Below are positions 43,053-51,900 of a stretch of DNA of 64,000 bases, piece by piece. Made by a program: the position numbers and the translations under genes. This DNA comes from an uncultured Peptoniphilus sp. Its GTDB lineage: Bacteria; Bacillota; Clostridia; Tissierellales; Peptoniphilaceae. The notes under the pieces are model-generated. The model saw only the letters and a program-made list of their open reading frames with translations. It had not been told where the DNA came from and ran no database searches. Where the stretch lies: assembly GCF_946998875.1 (NCBI RefSeq), contig NZ_CAMQAY010000002.1:1-64000 (forward strand), in the 5' to 3' direction. How positions within the stretch are numbered: position 1 is the first letter of the stretch; the number at the start of each line of letters is the position of its first letter.

Positions 43053-44396
43053 TTATTTCTTGTTAGTTCTTCTCCAAATGTTCATTTTTTCTGCTTCTTT
43101 AATTAGTTCTTCTCTAAATTCTGGTGCAGCAAGATTAATTATTCCTTCAGCTCTTTGCCAAGTTGACTTACCCTTGCAGTTGAACTTTCCATATTCTGTT
43201 ACAAGCCAGTGTGTGTTTGGTCTTGCAGCTGTAATTGCTGAGAAAGTTTCAAAATTTGGAACAATTCTTGATTCTTCCTTTCCAGTCTTCTTGTTCATAA
43301 ATTTAGAAGATAGACAAATAAAGGATTTACCACCCTTAGATAAATAAGCTCCAAGTACAAAGTCAAGTTGTCCGCCTGCTCCTGAGATGTGACGAGATCC
43401 AGAAGATTCTGAAGAAACTTGTCCAAATAAATCTATATTAACGGCATTGTTAATTGAAACAAAATTATCTATTTGTGAGATTATACGAGCATCATTAGTA
43501 TAAGAAACTGGAGCAGCCATTGCATCTGCATTAAAGTTTAAATATTCGTACATATCCTTTGAGCCAGCAGCAAAGCCATAAACTTGTCTAAATCTGTCTA
43601 AATTTTTCTTTGCTCCAGTGATTTTACCCTTTTTAGCCATATCTACAAAGGCATCTACATACATTTCTGTGTGAACACCAAGGTCCTTTAAGTCAGAATC
43701 TGCAATAAGAGAACCAACTGCATTTGGCATTCCACCAATTCCAAGTTGAAGAGTTGCTCCATTAGGAATTTCTTCTACAATTAGTTCGGCAACTTTCTTG
43801 TCAACTTCTCCAAAGCTTCCCTTAGGAAGAGCTGCAATTTCTGGATTTTCTCCTTCTACAATATAGTCAACATCTTTAATATTTATTTCGTGTTCAAAAC
43901 CGCCAAGGCAAGTTGGCATATTTTCATTTATTTCAATAATTACTTTATCAGCAACTTCTGTAACTGCCCTAAGGTGAGATGCATTAAGTCCAAAGTTGAA
44001 GTTACCATGTTTATCCATTGGAGGAGTAACAATTACTGCTATATCAACTTTACAGTTTTCTCTATACCATCTAGGTAATTCAGAATATCTTAGTGGAGCG
44101 TAAAATCCACCAGGTGTCTTGTTTATTCTATTTCTATCAGGTCCACCTGCGTGCCAAGAATTCCATACAACTTTTTGTCCTTCAGGGTCTTTTTTAAATA
44201 CTTCTGGTTCCCAAAGAAGTACGCCACCTCTTAAATAAATTTCATTTAATTCATCAAGCCTATTTGCAAGAGCCTTGTCAAAGGCAACAGGTGTACTTCC
44301 AGCCCATGCGTAGTCAATCCACATATTGTCTCTTACCATAGCTGCAGCTTCTTTAGCTGAAATTAATTTTTTTTGATAGTCCTTAGAATAATCCAT
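43053..44396 (-). CDS. Butyrate/acetate CoA-transferase family enzyme
   Basis: This 447-residue enzyme belongs to the acetyl-CoA hydrolase/transferase family that includes butyryl-CoA:acetate and 4-hydroxybutyrate CoA-transferases. The catalytic glutamate is E244 in GVHTEMYVDAF, followed by the glycine-rich SGAGGQLDFVLGAYLSKGG that closes the CoA site. PNGATLQLGIGGMPNAV and THWLVTEYGK are also family blocks. It probably makes butyrate from butyryl-CoA while recycling acetate, the last energy step of butyrate-forming anaerobes; propionyl- or acetyl-CoA:succinate activity cannot be excluded. The ATG has AAGGAGGAATT upstream, ten bases after the helicase gene. Confidence 0.88.
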   Translation of the reverse strand: MDYSKDYQKKLISAKEAAAMVRDNMWIDYAWAGSTPVAFDKALANRLDELNEIYLRGGVLLWEPEVFKKDPEGQKVVWNSWHAGGPDRNRINKTPGGFYAPLRYSELPRWYRENCKVDIAVIVTPPMDKHGNFNFGLNASHLRAVTEVADKVIIEINENMPTCLGGFEHEINIKDVDYIVEGENPEIAALPKGSFGEVDKKVAELIVEEIPNGATLQLGIGGMPNAVGSLIADSDLKDLGVHTEMYVDAFVDMAKKGKITGAKKNLDRFRQVYGFAAGSKDMYEYLNFNADAMAAPVSYTNDARIISQIDNFVSINNAVNIDLFGQVSSESSGSRHISGAGGQLDFVLGAYLSKGGKSFICLSSKFMNKKTGKEESRIVPNFETFSAITAARPNTHWLVTEYGKFNCKGKSTWQRAEGIINLAAPEFREELIKEAEKMNIWRRTNKK

Positions 44397-44405
44397 AATT
44401 CCTCC

Positions 44406-47342
44406 TTAAAATTTTAAATAATCCTTATAGTTCCTATGAGATCTAATAAATTTAATATAATTTAAAAATTCTTCCATTATAATCTTATTTTTTTCATCAT
44501 TAATCTCAATATTTATTTTCTTTTTACCCCTTAAGTCAAAAATATATGCAGATTTTACTTTAACTTTATATAATTTTTCATAAATTGCTGAATAAAGTAT
44601 TAATTGATTCTCGTAAGATGACTTTATATAGTCTAGGTCCATGTCGCTAGTCTTTAAATCAACTATATAATAGTCTCCGTCAATTTTTATCACCTGGTCA
44701 ATAAAACCCTTTACTAAAAATCCCTCCAAGTCGTAATAAAATAATAATTCCTTATCAATTATATTTTTCTCTTCCATTTCCAGATAGTTTAGTGAAAGTT
44801 CTCTTGAAATATTTAACTTATCCTCATTAATTTCTTCTTCGTAATATTCAAAAATTTCTTTTAAAAATTCATCAATATTATCTTTATTAGCATCTTTATT
44901 ACTGTGAATTTGTGCAAATAAGTGAACTATGCTTCCAAGCCTTTTTGGATCCATGACTTGAATCTTACCCTGACCTAAGGTGTACTCGTCTATTCCTAAA
45001 AAATATTTTTTATAGAAATCTATGGGGCTTCTCTTGAAATTTAAAAAATCAGTGACAGTGTAATATTCTCTAATTCTATTTTCAAAATTATAATCTAAAT
45101 CAAGTTCACTATAACTTTTTGCAGAAATTTCTTTTTCAATTTCATCAGATAATTCATATTCCTTAATTTTTATTTTCTTGTCTAGTAAATCAAAATAGGA
45201 ATCACTTTTGTATTTCTTATAATTTCCATAGAGGATGAGCTCCTTCTTTGCCCTTGTCATAGCAACATATAAAACTCTCTTCTCCTCTTCCATATCTACA
45301 GCTCTTAGTTTCTCATTAATAGTTCTATACCTGTAGTCAGAAAAATCAGATTTAAGGGCAAGTCCAAGCTCTCTATCAACTATAATTCTTTTATTTTGTC
45401 CTAATTTTTTGCCCCTGTCCATGTGAGATATAATAACTACATCAAATTCTAAGCCCTTAGACTTGTGTATAGTTAAAAGATTTATTCCTTCTTCTAAATC
45501 ATCAAAGCTCAAAGTCAAAATATATTTTTCAAAAGACCTATAATCTTTATCCTTGTCTTCTAAATAATCTCTTGCTCTTTCTTTAAATTTATACAAATAT
45601 TCCCAGTCAATTTTCTTGAGAGTCTTTAAATCATAAAAATAATTCATAATTTCTTCTATCATTTCATCAAAAAGAAGAAGCTTTGATTCTTCCTTTAATT
45701 TATTAAGGAATTTTATAAATTTATTTATATTTGCATCATCACACTTCAAATCAAGAAGAGCTGAAACATTATCAAGACCTAAATTTAAAATTTTAACTAA
45801 ATCTTTAAAATTGAAATTTAAAATTGGTGAATTAAAAAGAGCAAGTGTATTTAAAAAATCTTCTGGACTATAAATTGTAGAGAGAATATTTTTCGTAACT
45901 TTTAAAACTTCGATTTCTTCTAAGCTTCTCTCGCCCTTATTAAAGGAAATATTTCTAAGAGATAGGATTCTACTTATTTCATCAATTTGCGCATTGCTCC
46001 TAGATAAAATAGCAACTTCCTTTTCCTCGAATTTTTTTAATAGGTCTAAAACTAAATCTGCAATTTCATTATTATCTTCAGCGTCATACTTATATACATC
46101 GCCGCCACTTTCAAAATCGAAGTCCATTTCTTCGTAGGACTCAATTAGGTTTTCAAAGGTGGAATTGATGAAATTAATAATTTTTCCATCACTTCTATAA
46201 TTTTTATTCATTACAAGGGAAATACCGCGATTCTTTATTTTATTAGAAAAGTTAAAATAACTCTTTAAGTCTGTCCCTCTAAAGGCATAAATGGACTGTT
46301 TTGGGTCGCCAACTATAAATAAGTTTGAATCTACAAAGGTATTTATAATTTCATTTTGAATTTCATTTGTATCTTGATATTCGTCAACTAATATGTATGA
46401 ATACCTTTCTTTGAGACTCTTATTAAATTTATCATCACTTAGAATCAAATGAGTGTAAGAGATAATGTCGTCGTAATCCAGTGCCTTAAGTTCTCTCTTT
46501 TCCTTTGAATAATTTTTATCAAGTTCTTTTAAAATTTCAATAATAACTTGGTAATATTCCTTATTTTTTATTTCAAGATTTTTCTTTAAGTCATGAATTA
46601 AATCTACAATATTTTCAATTTTATCCTCGTACTTACTTGCGGAACCAAGATTTTCTTCTATTGAATTTAAGGCTTCAAGATCAAGCCTTTCAGTATTTTT
46701 AATTTCATCAATGTTTTCATCATAAAAATTTTTAAACTTACTTCCGCTAACTTTTCTAAAATCATCTAAAAGTAAAAATAATTCATCGGAATTTTTGCTG
46801 GACTTATTAAAATTTAAGCTCTTATTTAAAATATCTGAAAAATCTAAATCTTTATTTCGAAAATCTAAGTATAAATCTCTAAATACTTTTCTCTCCTCAA
46901 AGGGATTAGTCTTAAAGTCAATTAAATATCTTTGAAATTCTTCACTTGTAATATTATTTAAAGATACTTTGACAGCATTTTCTAGCATCTCCCCTGCTTT
47001 GCCATCATCTAAAATAGAGAAATTTGGATTTATTCCAATTAAATAAGAATAATTTTTTACAATTTCAAGGGCAAAAGAGTGAATAGTCATGATATTTAAA
47101 TTTTTTTCTTCAAAGTCGATATTCTCATCTACAAGCTCCTTAGAAATTCTTCCCAGCATTTCTTCTGCAGCTTTTTTTGTAAAAGTTATAGCCAAAATTT
47201 TCTTTGGATCATGATTATTTTTAACTATATTTATGAATCTACTGGTAAGGACTCTAGTTTTTCCCGTACCTGCTCCTGCCATTAAAGTGACATCTTTATC
47301 TATTGAAGTCACAGCTTCAAGTTGGACTTTATTTAACTTCAT
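44406..47342 (-). CDS. UvrD/AddA-like helicase fused to a PD-(D/E)XK nuclease
   Basis: This 978-residue superfamily 1 helicase has Walker A GAGTGKTR (23-30), then ITFTKKAAEEM, VDEYQDTNEIQ, GDPKQSIYAFRG, LLTIHKSKGLEFDVVIISH and VAMTRAKKELIL. The C-terminal nuclease of the AddA/RecB type has GFIDQV (D882), IVDLKT (D895, K897) and QLILY (Q913). It is shorter than typical AddA (about 1200 residues), and no addB is adjacent. It may be an AddA homologue acting with an AddB encoded elsewhere, or a stand-alone repair helicase-nuclease. The ATG follows ATGGAG. A terminator separates it from arsR, and the CoA-transferase follows at ten bases. Confidence 0.88.
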   Translation of the reverse strand: MKLNKVQLEAVTSIDKDVTLMAGAGTGKTRVLTSRFINIVKNNHDPKKILAITFTKKAAEEMLGRISKELVDENIDFEEKNLNIMTIHSFALEIVKNYSYLIGINPNFSILDDGKAGEMLENAVKVSLNNITSEEFQRYLIDFKTNPFEERKVFRDLYLDFRNKDLDFSDILNKSLNFNKSSKNSDELFLLLDDFRKVSGSKFKNFYDENIDEIKNTERLDLEALNSIEENLGSASKYEDKIENIVDLIHDLKKNLEIKNKEYYQVIIEILKELDKNYSKEKRELKALDYDDIISYTHLILSDDKFNKSLKERYSYILVDEYQDTNEIQNEIINTFVDSNLFIVGDPKQSIYAFRGTDLKSYFNFSNKIKNRGISLVMNKNYRSDGKIINFINSTFENLIESYEEMDFDFESGGDVYKYDAEDNNEIADLVLDLLKKFEEKEVAILSRSNAQIDEISRILSLRNISFNKGERSLEEIEVLKVTKNILSTIYSPEDFLNTLALFNSPILNFNFKDLVKILNLGLDNVSALLDLKCDDANINKFIKFLNKLKEESKLLLFDEMIEEIMNYFYDLKTLKKIDWEYLYKFKERARDYLEDKDKDYRSFEKYILTLSFDDLEEGINLLTIHKSKGLEFDVVIISHMDRGKKLGQNKRIIVDRELGLALKSDFSDYRYRTINEKLRAVDMEEEKRVLYVAMTRAKKELILYGNYKKYKSDSYFDLLDKKIKIKEYELSDEIEKEISAKSYSELDLDYNFENRIREYYTVTDFLNFKRSPIDFYKKYFLGIDEYTLGQGKIQVMDPKRLGSIVHLFAQIHSNKDANKDNIDEFLKEIFEYYEEEINEDKLNISRELSLNYLEMEEKNIIDKELLFYYDLEGFLVKGFIDQVIKIDGDYYIVDLKTSDMDLDYIKSSYENQLILYSAIYEKLYKVKVKSAYIFDLRGKKKINIEINDEKNKIIMEEFLNYIKFIRSHRNYKDYLKF

Positions 47343-47349
47343 AAAAACT

Positions 47350-47372
47350 CCATAAAAAAATCCCGCTAAGGG
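47350..47372 (-). terminator. Terminator between arsR and the helicase gene
   Basis: AATCCC-CTTAGC-GGGATT followed by TTTTT on the minus strand. It lies just before the helicase ribosome site, so it may attenuate rather than stop transcription. Confidence 0.7.
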
Positions 47373-47374
47373 GA

Positions 47375-47653
47375 TTAATTAAATATTGCTTCTGCAAGAG
47401 ACAATATGAACTTACTATCAACTTTATAATAAATTTCAGTTCCATTTCTATCGCTATTTAGAACTCCAGCTCTCTTTAACTTGCCAAGATGAGATGAAAC
47501 TGTTGGTTGAGGTATATTAAATTTCTCTTGTAATGAGCCAACATTACACGGACCATTGTCAATTAAATTTTTAATAATTTTAAGCCTAACGGGATGTGCC
47601 ATTACTTTTAAAACTTCAGCTGTCTTTTCTAAATTATCAATTTTATTTTTCAC
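47375..47653 (-). CDS. ArsR/SmtB-family transcriptional regulator
   Basis: This 92-residue winged-helix repressor of the ArsR/SmtB family has the block VLKVMAHPVRLKIIKNLIDN, the recognition helix region KFNIPQPTVSSHLGKLKRAG and the wing NGTEIYYKV. Only one cysteine is present (NGPCNVG), and the classical ELCVCD metal site is replaced, so it may sense something other than arsenic or cadmium. The start is GTG, five bases after GGAGGT. It lies next to the haem locus but is separated from it by a terminator, so a regulatory link is only possible. Confidence 0.9.
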   Translation of the reverse strand: MKNKIDNLEKTAEVLKVMAHPVRLKIIKNLIDNGPCNVGSLQEKFNIPQPTVSSHLGKLKRAGVLNSDRNGTEIYYKVDSKFILSLAEAIFN

Positions 47654-47714
47654 TTCAAACCTCCAAATATGTATGTATTTTTATTTATTTATTTTTAATT
47701 TATTTACTATATTT

Positions 47715-47743
47715 AGATTATATAATTTTAACAACTTTGTCAA
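47715..47743 (-). promoter_or_regulatory. Promoter of arsR
   Basis: A perfect TTGACA (47738-47743) with TAATCT (47715-47720) at 17 bases; an overlapping TATAAT would be at 15 bases. The leader after it contains ATAAATAA direct repeats that may be the repressor site. Confidence 0.7.
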
Positions 47744-47941
47744 TAGTTTTTTTATAATTCTTAATTATAAAAATATTTCTAATACCATAAATTAGCAAAA
47801 ATTAATTGGATTTTATAAAAGTTAAAATATATCATCTTTATTTTTTTATTTATTTCATAATATATTAAAAGTAAATAAAGTTACAGCCTTTTAATATTTA
47901 TCTTTCTTAATGGATAAAATACTTTCTCAAAATTTCCTCAT

Positions 47942-47975
47942 AAAAAAACTCCCATAATAATTATTATTATGAGAG
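47942..47975 (-). terminator. Terminator at the end of the NEAT-stalk gene
   Basis: A 12-bp stem CTCTCATAATAA / TTATTATGGGAG with a 3-base loop, followed by TTTTTTT on the minus strand. Very strong. Confidence 0.92.
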
Positions 47976-47986
47976 ATCTATAAAAA

Positions 47987-48859
47987 TTATTTACTTATCT
48001 TTACACTTCTTGTTGAAGATTCCCAATCTACCTTTGCACCTAAAATTTCTGAAATAGCCCTTAGTGGAACAAAAGTCCTTGAATCCTTAATTACTGCTGG
48101 AGAATCAATTGCAATTTTCTTTCCATTGGCATTTATTTCCTTATCTCCAATAACAAGACTTGCCTTGTTATCTCCAACAATAACAGTTTTTGTGTCAGCC
48201 TTCCAGTCAACCTTTTCGCCAAGAGCCTCAGAGATAAACCTTAGGGGAACCATTGTCCTTCCATTTTCAATGTATGCTGGAGTCTCAGGTTTGATTTCCT
48301 TGTCTGAAACGAAAATTTTAATCTCAGACTTAGCTAAAGATTTTTCAGACTTTAGGTCCTTTTTGCTTGCAGGTTTAGAATCCTTAGCTTCCATGGTCTT
48401 TGCATTAGCCCAGTCAAACTTTAGGTAAGCCTTTTGTTCTCCTGAACCCTTTCCACCACCAGCAATAGCATCCATAGCATCAACCCAAACTGCAACAAGA
48501 ATTTGGTCTTCCTTTGGACTTGTTCTTACAAACTCGTGCTTCTTTATATATTCACCATTAATAGGGCTTTGCTTAGTTTCAACTCTCTTAGAGTCCTTAT
48601 CGCCATCATAGATAAATAAATTTGTAAGTTCACCTTCCATATTCATAAATTCCATCTTCTTTAGAAAAATATTGTAAATAAATTTACCATCTTTTTCTTC
48701 AACTTGAGCAACTTGCTTTAAAGAAGGGTTGCCCATAGACTCCTTATCTGGTTCGCCATACTTAACTAATTTTACTGGTACTTCATATGAACTTGCAGCA
48801 AAAATAGAATTAGGTAATAAAACTAATACTAACAATAGTGATAAAATAATTTTTTTCAT
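47987..48859 (-). CDS. Secreted NEAT-domain protein with two stalk repeats
   Basis: This 290-residue exported haem-binding candidate begins at ATG 48859 (GAGGTGTAAT upstream) with a signal peptide (1-22). A NEAT domain (24-150) is followed by two copper amine oxidase N-terminal/stalk repeats (about 178-290, RTMVPLRFISEALG and RTFVPLRAISEILG). The haem-pocket methionine is M42 in ESMGNPSL, and M129 lies in VWVDAMDAIAGG; the classical YxxxY tyrosines are absent. The stalk may hold it in the wall. It is the last gene of the haem locus, behind a partial terminator after the SLH-NEAT gene. Confidence 0.88.
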   Translation of the reverse strand: MKKIILSLLLVLVLLPNSIFAASSYEVPVKLVKYGEPDKESMGNPSLKQVAQVEEKDGKFIYNIFLKKMEFMNMEGELTNLFIYDGDKDSKRVETKQSPINGEYIKKHEFVRTSPKEDQILVAVWVDAMDAIAGGGKGSGEQKAYLKFDWANAKTMEAKDSKPASKKDLKSEKSLAKSEIKIFVSDKEIKPETPAYIENGRTMVPLRFISEALGEKVDWKADTKTVIVGDNKASLVIGDKEINANGKKIAIDSPAVIKDSRTFVPLRAISEILGAKVDWESSTRSVKISK

Positions 48860-48877
48860 ATTACACCTCATTTTTAT

Positions 48878-48908
48878 ATAAAGGGACTCTTAATTTAAAA
48901 GTCCCTTT
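48878..48908 (-). terminator. Terminator after the SLH-NEAT gene
   Basis: AAAGGGACT / AGTCCCTTT (9 bp) followed by ATATAA on the minus strand. The T run is short, so read-through into the NEAT-stalk gene, which has no obvious promoter of its own, is likely. Confidence 0.65.
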
Positions 48909-48920
48909 AAATTTTTAAAC

Positions 48921-51900
48921 TTAATTATGATCAATGTTGTAAAGAACTTGTGCAACTTGTGCCCTAGTAAATTGAGATTTTGGTGCGAAGCTTCCATCGC
49001 CCATGCCACTTACTACTCCAAGTCTTGCCATTTCCTTTACAGAATCCTTAGCCCAACTTTGAATCTTTTCTTCATCTTTAAAGCCATTAGTATTGCCTTT
49101 GGCATTGAGATTCTTGCCTGAAACCTTTAAGAACTTAGTCATCATTACAGCCATTTCTTCTCTTGTTAGTTCTTTATCAGGTGCAAAGTTTCCTTGACCT
49201 ACTCCTGATACTATTCCAACTTTGTTTGCCCATGTGATGTATGGACTGTAATACATTCCTGACTTAACATCTTTGAAGTTTTGATCCTTGTAGTCATTTA
49301 CATTGACATTTAACATTCTTCCTAGAACACTTACAAATTGTCCCCTTGTTATAGATTTGTTAGGACCAAATTCTGTATTGCTTAGGCCTGCAAAGTATCC
49401 CTTGCTTACAACATAATCAATTGCAGTCTTAGCCCAGTGGCCGCTTATGTCTGTAAAGTTATTTGATGCATTGTTATTTTGTGCTACTTGTGGTGCTTGC
49501 TTTTGTTGATTTTGTTGATTTTGATTTTGTTGGTTTTGGTTATTGTTGTTTCCACCAACTCTACCTACTTCTCTTGCATTGTTCCAGTTAAAGGATAGGA
49601 TTGCCTTTTGTTCATTTACGGCAATTTGATCCATTACATCAACTTTAACGCTGACATTTACCTTGTCATATTTGCCATTCATAACCCATGACCATACATT
49701 TCCAGATGATTGTTCTGCTAAATATTTATTACCATCATGAATAAATAGATGAGTTAAATTACCAACAAGTTTTTGTCCATTAAATTCTCTTTCAAGAGGA
49801 TTAAATTGAACGCTATACCTGAATTGACCATTCCTTTCCTCTACTCTTGCTATGTGGTTTATTGCTCCATTTGCCATAGAGTATCCATCTTGATAAGCGT
49901 GAAGAACTTCTACAGGTACCTCATATTGGATTGTTACTGGTCCATTGTTTTTATTGCTTTGGTTGTTTTGATTGTTTTGATTGTTTTGGTTGTTGTTATA
50001 AACTCCCCATGACGAATTGTTATTCCAACCTTGCTTGTTGTTACCATAACTTCCCCATGAAGAATTGTTGTTTCCCCATCCAGAGTTGTTGCCCCAGCCT
50101 TGGTTGTTGTTGCCCCAGCCTTGGTTATTGTTCCCCCAAGCTTGGTTGTTATTGCCCCAAGAACTATTATTGTTTTGCTTATTCATGCTACCTTTATTGT
50201 TAATAACTGCATTATTTAGGGCTTGTGTAGCACTTAATATTTCTTCTCTTGATGCGTATGGGTTATTAGCAATTGCACCTGCCCTTGCCATAGCTGCTAC
50301 TAAGTTGGAGTCAGCTCCCTTACTCATAGATGCACTTGCACTTGCCATTGCAGATCCTAGTGCAGATCTTTCTATAGCTAAGTTTTGGAAGGAATATCCT
50401 GGAGTGCTTGGGTTACTTGGGTTGCTTGGGTTGCTTGGGTTAGATTGGCTGTCATCTCCCCATCCAGTCCATTCTTTTGCTTTAGACCCTGTTATTTTCA
50501 ATTTTGCATTTTGTTCAGCTCCACCTAGTTTAGCCATAGCATCTACACTTACACGACAATAAATTTCTCCATCTTGAGTTTTAAACTTAGGATCTATTTC
50601 AAATTTGAATAAAGATGGAAATTCTTTTTCTTCATTTCCTAGTCCCTTATCTCTTTTATTCTCAATTATTGTAGATTCTATTTTTTCAGACTTAAAATCA
50701 TTTTCTTTGTATGTCCAGAATTGTAATAAATGGCCACGCATACCCATAAAATCAAGACCCTTTAATTTTATTGTCATATAAGTCTTGCCATTTTCTTCTG
50801 TGATTTTTGCCTTTTGGACTAGGGCGCCATTGCCCATCGAAGCCTTGTCCTCATGTGAATGCCATAGTGCAATTGGTACTTCTAATTCCTTTACTTGTTT
50901 TGGTTCTACTGTTTCAGATTTATTAAACTCATCTATTGCTCCTTCTAATGTTTTTAATGCATTATTTATCTTTTCTTGATTTGCATTAGTATCATCTTTA
51001 ACATTTTGTGCTTTTGCAATAGCTCCTTGTAGTTTTTTATAATCTTCTTCTGAATGCTTACCTTTTTCTATAGTTTTAGCATTCTCTATTGCCTCAGTTA
51101 ATTTATCTTTATTAATTTCTTCAATTTTTTCTTCTAAAACCTTTTTGTTGATATCAAAATTATATATATCAAGCACTGGATCTACAAATCCTTCTTCAAG
51201 GTCAAAATCATCAGGATTTAATATAACTTCGGCATCGCCAGATGTTACCTTAATGCTTCTAGCGTTAAGTAAACTTATTTCTTCGTCAAGTTCAGTAGTA
51301 GCCAAAGGCACATCTTTAAGTTCTAATTTTGTTATCCTACTTGTATAAGTATTATTACTATTTTCTACTGTAAAATTCTTTTCCTCTAATATTTCAGCAT
51401 CCTTTATTGTTCCATCAGATGACTTATATTGAATAGGCTTAGATTTATCAATTTTTACAATACCAGTTTCATAGTCTTTTCCATTTTCTTTTATTTTTTC
51501 TGGCCAATATAGGATTAAATCGGCTTTGTTTTCCTTTATTTGTAAATCATATATTGGAATGACTGCTATTTGACTATTAAAAGCTATCTCATCTTTTTTT
51601 CCTTGTAATAATTCATCATTATATTGTTCTCTTGTGTACTTAATTTTATTATTTCCCCATAATTTATTTAAGTCTTTGTCATCTTTTATTATTGGTAAAA
51701 CCTTATATTTCCCACTTATTAGGTTTAACTTTTCTAATTGCATATCTTCCCATCTCATAAGAAGATTGAAATGTTCAAGTTGTTGACCCATTGCATCTAC
51801 TTGCACTTTGAAAAGTTTTTGAGATTCATAATTTGTCGAACCATCTTGATATTCTAATGGTATTTCATAAATTTCAGGAAAACTATGTTCTATTCCACCG

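Larger units (their letters stand above)
47654..47986. other. 333-base intergenic region
   Basis: Very AT-rich. It holds the arsR promoter (47715-47743), a low-complexity stretch with TAAATAAATAAATAAAAATA and ATACATACATA on the minus strand in the arsR leader, and the terminator of the NEAT-stalk gene (47942-47975). I see no gene or structured RNA in the remaining part (about 47760-47940). Confidence 0.6.

Noticed and set aside
49995..50444. CRISPR-like array
   Set aside because: The repeats are contiguous 9- and 21-base coding units with no spacers.
49931..50562. Long plus-strand reading frames rich in Leu, Pro and Cys
   Set aside because: They are the antisense of the repetitive SLH-NEAT coding sequence, lack ribosome sites and reflect its codon bias.
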